Shown here: one piece after another, positions 26,610-37,975 of the stretch
Position numbering within the stretch: the first letter of the stretch is position 1
Layout: each line of letters opens with the position of its first letter
NCBI GenBank assembly: GCA_961205875.1
Contig: OY540811.1
Location: 23,429,248 to 23,493,247 of the forward strand
Source of the DNA: Sialis fuliginosa
Lineage: Eukaryota; Arthropoda; Insecta; Megaloptera; Sialidae
DNA: 64,000 nucleotides
Direction of reading: 5' to 3'
Translations under genes and position numbers: made by a program
Notes under the pieces: generated by a model
Databases searched by the model: none
Seen by the model: only the letters and a program-made list of their open reading frames with translations
What the model was told of the DNA's origin: nothing

Positions 26610-27707
26610 CCGGCAATGTATATAGAATTCCTAGGTATTCTATAGAATGCGAAAAATCACCAGGCAATATATAAAATAAATTTAAATATATACATTTCCT
26701 AGGTATTGTATAGAGTACCTAACTGATAGCCGGTAATGTTAAAATATAAACAAAAAAAGGGTTAAGGACTCTAAATCTCTATCCGGACATATATTGTTCT
26801 TAAATCTTACTGAATACACGTCTGGGTTAATATGTTATGTTATTATGTTATATTAATTAAATAATATATTATAAAAGGCTTCTATATTTATATAACTTGT
26901 TTATTCATTATTGAATAAAAATCACAGTTGCCATGAAAACTAAAATATGCTCATGCGCCAAAACTATCACTCGAATGCAATATTAGATTCAACTCAAGTA
27001 AGCTTTGGAAAAAAGAATGGTTGATCTTTTACAATTTTATATTTATTTAAATGCATTGAATATTTTAATTTTATAATTATTTTATATTTTTAACAAAAGT
27101 TATTATATTAAAGATTAACCGTAATTCATTTTTAATCTTTCGTTTATTTTAATTTATGTTTATTTAGATATTCTTTAACAACAATAATAATACCAATTAA
27201 AATAAATACAAGTATTTATTGTTTTCGAAATAACAATTATATATTTTTAAAGCTAGAAAAAAAAATTATTTGATTTTTCAGAATAGATAATAATATATTT
27301 TTTATTTTAACAATTTTAGAACATACTTAATATGCGTCTGAACTAATATTATATTTTATTTATTATAATAAATATCAATTGTTCCATAGTTCCAATACTG
27401 TTTATGTGATTTTGTTATTTTAGCAATAAAGGCTCTTATTTTTACTTTTAATATGAATCTGGACTTTTTATAATAAATTTAAATAATATCTATCTACTTT
27501 ATTAATATCTTTTTGTCTTTTATTTAATAAATTTCCTAATATTATCTTGGCATTCTATAGAACGTTTGGATATTCTATATAATGCCATAGCCCAGTTATA
27601 TAATAAATTTCTTTTAAACAAATATTTCATGCATTACCTGAAATCATATGGCATTATATAGAATTCCTAGGCAATATATGGAATGCCTGAATTACATACT
27701 TTGCCGG
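26610..27707. mobile_element. TIR element with CCGGCAANGTAT ends and TATAGAAT palindromes
   Basis: Left end CCGGCAATGTATAT and right end (inward) CCGGCAAAGTATGT. Both ends carry several copies of a palindromic subterminal motif like GGCATTATATAGAATTCCTA, at about 26618-26650, 26690-26720, 27550-27585 and 27650-27690. The 1.1-kb middle includes dispersed repeat E. No ORF. Multiple palindromic subterminal sites suggest transposase-binding arrays. Confidence 0.6.
26895..27070 (+). repeat. Dispersed repeat E, copy 2
   Basis: Direct-orientation copy of the sequence at 9151-9330, sharing TTATTCATTATTGAATAAA and AAGCTTTGGAAAAAAGAATG. It lies inside the TIR element at 26610-27707, so either that element captured it or copy 1 is a fragment of the same family. 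Confidence 0.65.
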
Positions 27708-28379
27708 TAACATACATATATATAAAAATACATAAATATCGCGTTACTATTTTTAAATTTCAATAAAAGTTTAGTACGCAACTCGAAAACAAAATTATAA
27801 TATTAATAAATATGTAAGAAATAATAAAACACTTAACTGAAATTTTAATTTAGCGTTTAGTGTTTTTTGCATTCTTCCTCGTATATCGATCGGTTCTTAT
27901 ATTATTTTTCGAGTTTAATAGGTCAAGTTTGAATACAATCTATCTTAGAGAATGAGAGTCGTGTTTAAGTCATTAAACTATATGTAATTAAGTTCATAAC
28001 ATCATTTTAAAGATAACAAGTTAACGCTTGGAAAATAAACTAATATTTTAGTACAGTGGCTGTCAACTATTTTCAATAATGCAACCTTTTGTTTAAACAT
28101 AATGAAAAATTTTTAAATTGAAATTTGAAACAAAAAAAATTAACAATAAAACTTATTTATATAAATGAAATTTAAAATTAGATTTTTTGGGGATTAAATA
28201 AAATGAAAATAGCATAACTGTTAGTAAAATAGGCGATACCAGTAACAAAGTATCACTGAAATTATGATTTTAAATAAATAATGAAATAAGTTAAAAAGAT
28301 TCTAAAAAATGTATTTATTTTTATATTAAAAGCGAGATTAATATGATTTTTGTTAAAATAAAAACGCAAAATACAGCAA
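27708..28379. other. AT-rich spacer with a hAT-like terminus at 28054
   Basis: CAGTGGCTGTCAACTATTTT at 28054 has the form of a hAT end (CAGTGGTTCTCAACC type), but no matching end was located. Otherwise featureless. Confidence 0.35.
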
Positions 28380-28640
28380 TCCGCCATGTTTGATAAAATA
28401 CCAGTCAGAGTGGGTGACGTCACGGCTACGTAAACGTCATTTTTGTTTCATTAATATCTGCACTGTTTATAAATTATTTTGTGGTTTTAAATTATCAATT
28501 TGCTCAGTTTTGTGTTACCAAAAGTAAAACCGAGAAATATTAGCGTTGGAAAAAGGATTTATTATAGTTGACAAGGAGTGTTTACATAGGCGTGACGTCA
28601 AAAATGCGCCATGACACCTGCGAGCGTTTTGGCGTCAAAT
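28380..28640. other. Segment with TGACGTCA-type motifs
   Basis: Two CRE-like palindromes (GTGACGTCACGG near 28421 and GTGACGTCAAAAATGCGCC near 28592) and two CGCCATG motifs lie in an inverted arrangement about 170 bp apart. This layout looks like the ends of an old MITE and not a cellular promoter; no target duplication was resolved. Confidence 0.35.
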
Positions 28641-29648
28641 TCAAAATTAGTTTTAAAAGGGTCAATTTTTGTGATCAAACTTTTATTTTCTGTAGAAATA
28701 AGCATTTTTTTGGAAATAAGAGACACGTAAGATCATCATAAAATAGTTTTTAAAAATTAGGCACATTGCCTATTATACCAAGCAAAATAAAATAAAAGTG
28801 GTCACAGACATTTGTATCATAATTTATGAAAATATGATTTTTAAAGCTCGCTTGTTAATGTATGCATACAACTCGAAGCTTTTCCCTACCTATATTTATT
28901 ATATTTTCTATAAAGAACACACATAATACAACCTTCAGCATATAATATTTATACGATGAAACTGGCATTATTTCATACCTGTTATAGACCCTCGCGAGTA
29001 AATGTGTATTTTCACCTGTTGTGGCAGCTCCAGTAATTATACGCCCCCGTCTATAATCTGACTATCACAAAACTTGCCCATAGTGTTCGTCCATGGGAAC
29101 ATGTTCGATATCACAGGCTCGTACTAGAGATATTTACAAATTATATTTTTTTATGATATTTTGAATATATATATATATACATAGTTTTTTCTACTGGTAA
29201 AATTGAAATATTATACGCCGTTTTTATTTATAAAATAACTTAGGCCATGATATGATAATAAATTGGTCATTTTGTAATCATTTTTTAGTTTTATGTGTTC
29301 TTTCGATTTGTATATTGATGGTATTTGTTCCGCACAGAAATTAACCATAGAAAAAAATGTCCTGTAACTTGTTTAAAGCTTGCCGACATTAAATGGAAAA
29401 ATAGTGTCTGCATTCATTTAAAAAATGCGTTAAAATAAATAATAAAATGATTTCTCAGATCTACGCATAAAAAAGATCATTTAAGTAAAACAAATTTTTT
29501 TTTGAAATATTTAAAGAATTTTAAAGAACTTAAAAGTATTATGATCGACTAATGCTCGGTACCAAAATCAAACCAAAAGCTTCCTACAGTGTGTTGTGTT
29601 ATGTTGTCTGTGGATTTGATCTGCGAAGTAACTAAATTAGTGTCGAGC
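28641..29648. other. Intergenic, nothing recognised
   Basis: AT-rich. A moderately G+C-rich patch at 28990-29120 has no ORF or repeat partner that I can see. Confidence 0.4.
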
Positions 29649-30209
29649 GGGGTAAATATGAAACACCAAAAAAGGGGGGAAAAGTGAAACATACTTGCAA
29701 CTAAAAAACTAATTTGTTTATAGGAGAATTATAAAAACTGACATCATCATTAAAGGATTGTTAAAGCGACCTGAAAATATGAATCGCCTAATAAGTGATA
29801 TGTCACCCCTACAGATTTCCCTGTTAGTCGATGTCAAAACGTGCGAATTAAATTTTAATTTTTTGTACATAACTTTCTGTATAGCTCAGATATTAATTAC
29901 AGTTACAATTTCACATTGATATGCCACAAAGGAGATTAATCAAAGTGGCCTTTGTAGCTTTTCTTTTAATTTTTCGAGAAATATTTTCACTTTTTCCATT
30001 ACCTGTTTAACTTTTTCCCAAATTAGAGGTTAAAAATGAAACACACTTTTTTCATTTTTAATGTCCGTGTTTTATCGTACAGTTCAAATGACGTAAGTAT
30101 TTAAAATGGTTATTCATAAGCGCATCTAGTAGAAAAAATTAAAGTATGAATTTGTATCGTTTACTGTCAAAAAACATAAAAGATTTGTATTTTGTTTCAC
30201 TTTACCCCT
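29649..30209. mobile_element. Probable TIR element with GGGGTAAA.TGAAACA ends
   Basis: GGGGTAAATATGAAACACC on the left mirrors the right end, GGGGTAAAGTGAAACAAAA read inward. Internal relics such as GGTTAAAAATGAAACACAC repeat the same phrase. No target duplication is clear, so limits are approximate. Confidence 0.5.
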
Positions 30210-31957
30210 ACATTGGAAATGCTTCATAGGATGAAATTGGTTTCGTTTTGTCGAGATCGAGACCAAATCCTTTATATCTTTTAAAATATCAAAATTTGAA
30301 TAAAAATGATACCAAGAAGTATAATAATATCTACGAAAAAAGTTTTTATATAAAATATACTCCCGCTTATTCTTATGACCAAAATGCCTAGATTGAAATA
30401 ACTGTAAATATCACAAACATTGTAAATATCTAACAATCTCATATAGGTAAAAAATCGAATCTGTAAATATTGGTACATAACATTTATATTTTTACGTACA
30501 ACTCACAAGAATGTAACATTATGATAGATAATTAAGAAAATACTTTAGTTCGGTAATTATAGCTTTACAATACCAGTAATAATACTTTTATTATTAATAC
30601 TTTACTCATAGACAGTATTATCAAAACAACTCTTAAATTTTTTAATGTATTTTTTCCATTAACAAGTCTTCATTCAATCGGGAATATTTTCGAGAAAACA
30701 GACATATAAATTTGTTGTATTCTGTTGTATATTCAGCAAGTATATGAGGCATGAAATAGCACATTATGGGATAATGGTTATCTTATTTAGTAATTATTGG
30801 TTTTCATAAAATTGATGCCTGTTTGTACGAAGGTCTTTGTTTCAATGTTGATATATTGTAGATGTATAAACGGAGCTTCAGTTTTTCAATATAAATGCTT
30901 TTTGTCTGTGAACTATCCGTACAATAAATATTTATGACTCATTGATTTTTGATTAATTATAGTATATAATTTTCTTAATTATTTTTGTTTATGAAAACTC
31001 AATTTTTTATATTTAAACACGTGTATTTTTAATTTTATTCTCATTATCATTAATAATATACTGATACATACAAATGTATATAATTTATCGATGTACATTT
31101 AATTATTATTATTTCAGCTTTTTTTAATTAACAAGATTTAGAAACTAATATTAATATCAAAGTTGTTCATTTTTATATTGATTATTTATAATAAAATATT
31201 GAATATTAAAATTATAAAAAAATGTATTTCTACGCCTAGAAATTTAAATCAAAAATAAAGAAATGAATACAATTTATTTGTTGAGTAGAAAACTTTATAA
31301 ATTTTATATTAAACTCTGTGTTTATTCATATCATATTTACTTAAGAGCATGAAGTAAGGCTTACTTAATTAAATATATAATTTCTTTATTATACTTATGA
31401 TGTTCAAGATCTTCAGACGATATTCGATTCATTATACTTAAAGTGTTATGAATGAAAATAAGAACTAGCTAAAAAAATATAGATACACGGTTTTCTTTTT
31501 AATAAAATGCAGTAAAATTCACATAAAAGAAATATCCATTACAAATATTTTCTTAGAAATTGAACGCTTTTGTTTGCCAATGGTACATAATTGTAAAAGT
31601 ATATAGACAGTAAAATAAATTTGCTTTGTTGTATTTACGCCAATTTTACGCAAGTAGTTTTTTGTCCAGTGTTTTGTCGCTTTTTCTTTGACCAGTTGTA
31701 TTCAAAAAGAATGTAAATACTCTTCTAATAGTCCGCAAATATTGAAGATAAACAATATTGATTTATGATATTGAAATGCTGTAATATTAAATTATGTTAA
31801 TTATTTTAACAAATATTAAATATTTTACTTTCTAGACAGTTGTTCTGATAATCAAGCGAAGTTGTCTTTTTAATTATTGTAATTAAGTACGAGTATTTAT
31901 TGGAATATTGAACAGAAAAATGTAGTAATTGTCAACTTATGTATACTCGTATTCTGT
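30210..31957. other. Intergenic, nothing recognised
   Basis: Very AT-rich, no feature supported on either strand. Confidence 0.45.
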
Positions 31958-32081
31958 CAGTGACGTAATTATAAATTTAGGGTCCCTAAGGTAGGCCCTC
32001 TAAAAAAATATTCGGGGATTAAAAAAAAAGTTACGGGGGGGAGGTGGATTTCTGTCAGTAGAGCCTGTAATTACGCCACTG
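31958..32081. mobile_element. Short hAT MITE (CAGTGACGTAATTA ends)
   Basis: CAGTGACGTAATTATAAATT mirrors CAGTGGCGTAATTACAGG read inward from the right. Flanking octamers TATTCTGT and TGTTTTGT agree at 6 of 8 positions. At 124 bp it is little more than two ends and a G-rich centre. Confidence 0.65.
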
Positions 32082-32094
32082 TGTTTTGTTTTAC

Positions 32095-32846
32095 CGGATG
32101 TAACATGTTTTTTTTAATCAAATATTTTGAAATACCTATATTGATTGAAAATTGAAATATAAAGAAACATTTCGCTTCCACGGAAGATAAAATATTGAAA
32201 TTGATTGTGATTGTTGCTAACCTATTTATTTTTTTATTTTCATACAAATTCTAAGACGGGACCTGGTGTTTCCTGGGAGTTTGAAAATATAATTTTACAC
32301 GATTTTCTCAGAAACTACTTTTCACTAATTGATAGGTTAGGTTTAGGAATATAATTTGTGGATATTTTGTGTTTTCACGAAGTCGGAAAAAAAAACAATT
32401 CGTGGAGAACCGTGTGTTGTGGGCATGTTGGTCGAGCATGTTGGGTGAGTATATTTACCCGGGTAACCAGGGGTGTGCTGCCAAACATTTAACAGCCGGC
32501 TTGCTATAAAAAAAATAGTAACCGAATTTGCACTAATTAATACCTATAACTAACTAATATAATGCCTAAGTATCGAAAAAGGTTTTAAAAATAGAACGAT
32601 GCACTTTTAAAGGTATTTTTTTTATTCTTAAATTGTTAGGAACACAAATTTAAAAACGATTAGCAGAACTGATATAAGATATAACAGATACCGCATGAAA
32701 ACGAAAACATAAAAATAATCTGAATTTTTATTCGTGGAATAATTTAACAACCAGGTCGCCGATTTTCAAAAATCTTAACAACCGGCTCGCTCGAGCCGGC
32801 TCCAGCACATCCCTGCGGGTAACACCGGGTCCAATGCGCTAATCCT
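32095..32846 (-). repeat. Dispersed repeat D, copy 1, interrupted by a hAT element
   Basis: On the minus strand this matches 39218-39620 in order: the GGTCCAATGCGCTA end, the GTTGTGGGCAT block, the GACTTCATGAA block and the GGGACCTG block (here GACGGGACCTGGTG). Sequence similarity is interrupted only between 32468 and 32815, where a nested hAT sits. Class of the host repeat is unknown. Confidence 0.75.
32468..32815. mobile_element. Nested hAT MITE with perfect 8-bp TSD
   Basis: Ends CAGGGGTGTGCTGCC and, read inward from the right, CAGGGATGTGCTGGAG. The octamer CGGGTAAC flanks both sides (32460-32467 and 32816-32823). Internal AACAGCCGG / CCGGCTCGCTCGAGCCGG repeats lie near both ends. Removing the 348-bp insert and one octamer rebuilds the continuous repeat seen at 39218-39620. 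Confidence 0.92.
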
Positions 32847-32849
32847 TAA

Positions 32850-33725
32850 TATATATAAAGCTCAACGTCTCTCTGTCTGTCTGTCTGTCTGTCCGTTAGT
32901 TACCTTATCACTCGAGAACCACTTATCCGATTTACGAGTTTTTTTTTTAATTCATAGGTACGTTCTCTGGCCAGGTTATAGGCTATATTTTTTTACGTTA
33001 GGTAACATAACAACAAAGCAGTGACGATAATAGTAAATCAAGTCGGAAAAAATTTTGCCGTCGGCGCGCTGTTTTGTAATACGCTGCCTAAACCGTTCAA
33101 TATAGAACAAAATAATGTATTAAAGAATTGTGTAGAATCAAAAGTTCTACAATTAAGTCAGCGACACGATATGTCTAACTTTTATATTTAAGCCACAATG
33201 ACTGCTTTTATGTTACAAAAAAAACATAAAATATTTGGGTTTTGTTTACATGGACTTATGACCTGCAAAACATTAATCCTTATCGAAATAAATGATTTCA
33301 TCGTCATAAGTACTTAATGTAGATATAGTTTGCCATTTACAGCATCCAATTTGGTCGTATAGTTTAGAAAATATCTTAAAATATATTTATAAAGGTAACA
33401 TTTTAAATGTATGGTGTCGTGCCGCATCGAAGCGATGTACATCAGACTGGATTCGCTTACGTTCGGTAGATATTCGGAGTCCCTCGGCTGACGTTTGAGT
33501 TAATTTTGTTTTCAATAATTAACATTTAAATTTAAACAGAACACAAATTATTTGTACTTTTTTCTTCTGATTCGTTTTTGTTAGGTAATTTAGGTATTGA
33601 TAAATTATTATTACAATAATAACTAATCGTGTTTGTACTTAATTAATTAAACTATATTTTTCAAAAATCCTAAACAATAATTCCGTAGTCTACGCGAGCG
33701 AAGCCGCGTGGGCCCAGATAGTTAA
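32850..33725 (-). mobile_element. LINE/SINE-like dispersed element, copy 2 (longest)
   Basis: Inverted relative to 19230-19597: the GTCTGTCTGTCTGTCTGTCC tail is at the left and the cgcgagcgaagccgcgtgg head at the right (33690-33712). At about 875 bp it is over twice as long as copy 1, the extra being in the middle (33130-33600). No ORF of useful length. Confidence 0.7.
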
Positions 33726-34324
33726 TAATAATTAAGAAATTTAAAATAGTTTTTTTTATACATTTTTTTCACATCGATAAAAAGGCACGAAAAGATTTTT
33801 TTCTTAAATATATATCATCACAACAGTGACGTACTTTGTAAGAGTACTTTGAGTGCCCTGTACAAGAGCATGCATACACTGTTTAAAGTTTTGCGTGTTC
33901 CGCACTGTTGGCGATATATTAATGACTGTTATATGTACAGCCCACTCAAAGTTAACTTGCTGCATTAAAAGTATACCATATTATTTGAAAACAAAAATTT
34001 ATCAAGCCCCTTCTCCCTCTCATGATAAAAGCTGTCTTGATTATTACGACTGATACTTATAGTGAAAAAGTACCTATATATATTATATACATATACAAAA
34101 GAAATATGAACAAGATTAATTTATTTGCTAATGTAATACGACATAAACAAATAAACATAACCCAATAAAAACAATATAATCATTCCTCATAATCTTGAAA
34201 TCGCTAATATGACGGATCACGGTAGCTGTGATATATTTTTTTACACGCGTCATTACATCAACGCCGCCGCCGATGTTATCTTTATAGATTATTACAAGAA
34301 ACACTGTTTCTATGGTCGGTCCCT
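33726..34324. other. Intergenic, no accepted gene
   Basis: Short open stretches begin at 33853 and 34209 but have no splice-site or protein-family support. A GCCGCCGCCGAT run near 34263 is the only compositional oddity. Confidence 0.35.
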
Positions 34325-34415
34325 CAGAATTTTTACTCTCGTTGTTACTCGGAACACAATCTTAGAGATTCATTGGCAGTACGCAGCAGAATGTCGTACT
34401 AGATACATGTCATGA
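34325..34415 (+). repeat. Diverged direct repeat G, copy 1
   Basis: GTTACTCGGAACACAATCT and GATTCATTGGCAGTACGCAG, followed by CAGAATGTCGT, align with 35495-35580 over about 75 bp in the same orientation. Origin unknown. Confidence 0.6.
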
Positions 34416-35494
34416 ATTCGAAAGAATATTGTGTAGATATATTATTAAATGATTCGAATTTATATGTAGAATAAGCTATTTTAATTGTTGTTATCTTGGA
34501 TTGATCTTAATCGCCTTTCTTGGATTTTACCCATTGTAAGTCAATTTATTTGATGTTTTATATTAGTTTTAGGAAACAGATAACTCAGATATGAAAATGT
34601 TTATTTTTTTGTATTTATTATTTTTACAATGCTGGATAAATCGTGAATCGCAAATAGGAATCGTTTAAATATTTAACATATACCTAAATATAGAGATTGA
34701 TTTGATTATAAGTATATCGGTTGTTGGGTTACTTTATATGATATGTATTTATGTATGTAAGTATATTTACAGAATATTTTAAGTTTTTATAGATAAAATC
34801 TATACTGCAGTATTTAGTTCACGATTATATTTAACTTCATATATGGCGAAATCACGTATAAATCTATTATTCGATTTATCTGATCGTCTTTCCTTCTGTC
34901 CGACTGGAATTGTTTCTGATATATCTATATGAAATATTATAAATACGAAATATATGTATAAGGTATTGTTAAAAAAGTAACAAATATTTTTAATGTAACA
35001 ATAAAAAATATTTGCACATTAAATATATATATAATGCGTCGGCTGGCAAACAAAACACATTGAGAAAATCGAGTTTGAAATATTTTATGATTTTATGTCT
35101 CTATTTTTTAAATTTTTTCATTGAATATATATTCAATGGATGCTTGGAATGACATTTCTTTAATGAATTTTTTCTGTATGAAATGCGTTATTTCCGATTT
35201 TTAAATTTTGAAATATATTTTTCAGTGTTAAAGTGAAATTGATCTGATTAGTCGATTGAGTGGAAAAAATCATATTGGATGGTTTACTTATAGGTCAAAA
35301 ATTGGAAAAATCGGCCTACAATTAGTGTTTTGCTTGTAAGCCGACGAATGTATAACAGGTATATATTTTAAACAATATTTTTCATTTGCAATATTAGAAA
35401 AATAATTTTCCATCAACCTTTTTCATTACATGTGAACATTGATAATTGGATTGGAATTATTATAACGATAACAAATTCAGAAAAGATTCACTTT
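34416..35494. other. AT-rich spacer
   Basis: Nothing recognised. Confidence 0.4.
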
Positions 35495-35580
35495 CAGCAT
35501 TCTGTTCTCGTTACTCGGAACATATATAATCTAGATTCATTGCTAGCACGTTGCAGAATGTTGTTGCAAGCACACGCGTC
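35495..35580 (+). repeat. Diverged direct repeat G, copy 2
   Basis: GTTACTCGGAACATATAATC-type sequence, then GATTCATTGCTAGCACG and GCAGAATGTTGT, aligned with copy 1 at 34325. Confidence 0.6.
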
Positions 35581-35646
35581 GAATACCTATCATGGATATC
35601 GTCGTATAGTTAGGTCTCTATTTGAACTTAGTTATAACAGTTTTCC

Positions 35647-35725
35647 TATTTTGTAAGTTTTTTTTTCTATTTGTATATATGTACTCTATTTTGTTAGTTT
35701 TTTTTCTATTTGTATATATGTACTC
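35647..35725. repeat. 40-bp tandem duplication
   Basis: CTATTTTGTAAG, a T run and CTATTTGTATATATGTACTC are repeated at 35647 and 35687 with about two differences. The period is 40 bp. Confidence 0.85.
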
Positions 35726-36201
35726 GTACGTATGTAAGGTATTAGTAATTTGCTGATTTGCAAACGATAATGAAGTTACCGAATGTTTAAATAGTTGCAA
35801 TCACTAATTCCATATACCGGGTGGGTATTAAACAACTCTTATTTGCGACGTAGTACGGGGTTCAGATTAATTTCAAAACGTTCGTTATAAAGTCATTTTG
35901 ATGAATCGTTGAATAGTTATAGCCCTTTCAGTAAAAGTCAAAACACCGTTCTAATAATAATAAATAAATCTTACAATTATAATTTTGACAAGAAATAATA
36001 TAGTAATAATTCATCATTTTTTGTTCAAACGTGTGATTTAAAATTGTAAACATCAAACTTCTATATGATTTCACGCCAGTAATCTTGAAACTCAAACGTT
36101 GAAAACTCTCTGTGTTGACATTAATGGGTATACGTTCCGAAATCATTCTTTCGTTTTAAATAATTTTTTTAGGTTGGCAAAATTTAAATTTAGTTACGCT
36201 A
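35726..36201. other. Intergenic, nothing recognised
   Basis: No feature supported. Confidence 0.4.
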
Positions 36202-36951
36202 ATGTCTGGTATTATAAAGGAGCTAACCTTAGATTAGGAAAGACTATGGATACATAACAACTAATGCTAGTCCGTATATGAAACTGTTACTAAAATTTTA
36301 CGGCGGCCATCTTTTCTCAAATGTCACTTTCGTCATTTCCATGCATATTATCCCAGAGGCGCCAGTTGAAAATTTATAGTATGCAAATATGCTTTAAATT
36401 ACAATTGAATTTAGTATGTAGGAGAAATGATAGTTCGAAATAGACATTTCTCTGTTAATCAATTGTCACTTAAATACTTTTGAAGACAATATAAACATTT
36501 AATATTAATTAGTTTTATAATTCAAAACAATATTTATTTATTTTCAAATCCGAATGATACGCCAATGACTCGTAGAGCGATATGGTAACAACGCTAGGTA
36601 ATGTATTATTAGTTTTATATCTTTCCTTCTTTAAGGCGCTAACAAATTTGCAAGCTTGCAAGCACTTTAAAATGAGGTATTAATGTTGTGATATTATCTA
36701 TGGATTTGGTATGGAATTTAAAGCAGTGATACTTCAATTTATTATAACACAGTTGGCGACTTTGACCGTACAAAATAATTTTCATAATGTAACCACTGTT
36801 TTAATACCGTTGGTGTTTATTTATCACGTGTGCGCGAAAGTTGTGAAACACTTCATGAAACTTCAAGAGAACTGTCAGATAGTTTAGAAACCTCATTTGA
36901 AAGTGCTTGCAAGCTTGCAAATTTTGTTAGCTCGTTTATAATACTGGACAT
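36202..36951. mobile_element. MITE family A, copy 1, split by a nested insertion
   Basis: The left terminus at 36202 reads ATGTCTGGTATTATAAAGGA and the right terminus (ending 36951) reads inward ATGTCCAGTATTATAAACGA, each followed by GCTAAC. A 405-bp segment (36228-36632) separates the left terminus from the subterminal motif. Both ends carry the palindrome TTGCAAGCTTGCAAGCACTT. The middle shares a long conserved core with the copies at 55855 and 59290. No coding capacity. Confidence 0.8.
36228..36632. mobile_element. Insertion nested in MITE A copy 1
   Basis: Flanked by AAGGAGCTAAC (36217-36227) and AAGGCGCTAAC (36633-36643), 10 of 11 bp identical. The ends CTTAGATTAGGAAAGACTAT and, read inward, AAGAAGGAAAGATAT are loosely inverted. 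The 405-bp interior has no ORF. A 9-11-bp duplication would fit a Mutator-like element, but the termini are too diverged to name. Confidence 0.55.
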
Positions 36952-37534
36952 AAGCTGCTTAATTTACAAATTCAAGATAAAGACTCGGCACACTATATAC
37001 CGATATCTTTATAAAGCATCTATTAATATACGTGTAAATTTAATATATTCATAGGAGTTTACGAAATTAATAAACACATTATGTATAGTGTTTGCGTTAT
37101 ATTTCATTTGAATAATTTCTAATTACATTAATGACAACTGTATTAATTGGATATCAAATATAAATAATTAACTTTATTCAAACAAGATATTTACATGATA
37201 TATAGATATTAAATATGCTTTATTTATTTATGTTTATTTCTCACGTAATTTATTTAAGTAAGCAGTACTTATACAATATACGACTTAATTAATTATTTAT
37301 AATGCCTACATGGTACTTAATATGCGATTATTCAGTTGTTGTTTTAAGTATTAGGTATTTCGTAGTAAATTTTATTAAATTACTTTAGCAAATAGAATTA
37401 AATTATGAATATTTTTCCAAATCTTCCCAAAATTACAAATAATAGACACGGTAAATTTTCGATTATTTATTACTATGTTGTATTTAAAAAAATCGGTCAA
37501 GACATACACGGGTGTATACCATAAGGGTTTCGAA
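36952..37534. other. AT-rich spacer
   Basis: Nothing recognised. Confidence 0.4.
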
Positions 37535-37975
37535 GTACGTACTACATGAACTGTTTGGAGTCATTTACAGGTGAATTTTTGAGTTAGAAATAAATATAAA
37601 AAATAGTGTCATATTTTACTAATTGAGATCTACATTTTGATAACCCACATGTCTAGATATGAAAAAAATTGAAATGATATTGTTGACTTTAGTATTTGTC
37701 TTTGGTAGTCTTTTTAAACCCTCGTTATGAATTGTTTTCAGATTTTTTAGCCAGTAGTTACCGAGTTAGAGGGAGGGGGGGGGGGCAAAATTAATTACTG
37801 CTTGGAGCCTTCTGCAGGCGCCCTTTTTGAATTAGAAAAAAATAGGGTCAAATTCTACTGATTGAGATCTACATTTTCATTCCCCACACGCCTTGATATG
37901 CAATTTTTTTTATTTGCTTTAAAGTCCCCTGTAGGTGTCATTTTTGAATTAGAAAAAAATAGGAATGATTGTCAA
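37535..37975 (+). repeat. Three diverged copies of an internal repeat
   Basis: The phrase 'caggtg..ttttttgaattagaaa' recurs at about 37570, 37816 and 37931. The first two copies are followed by TTGAGATCTACATTTT and a short CCCACA motif. A poly-G run sits near 37777. Spacing is irregular (about 246 and 115 bp). It looks like a relic of a repeat-bearing transposon. Confidence 0.55.

Noticed and set aside
33853..34415. Two plus-strand open stretches of 66-68 codons
   Set aside because: No start context, splice sites or family resemblance; the second overlaps a dispersed repeat.
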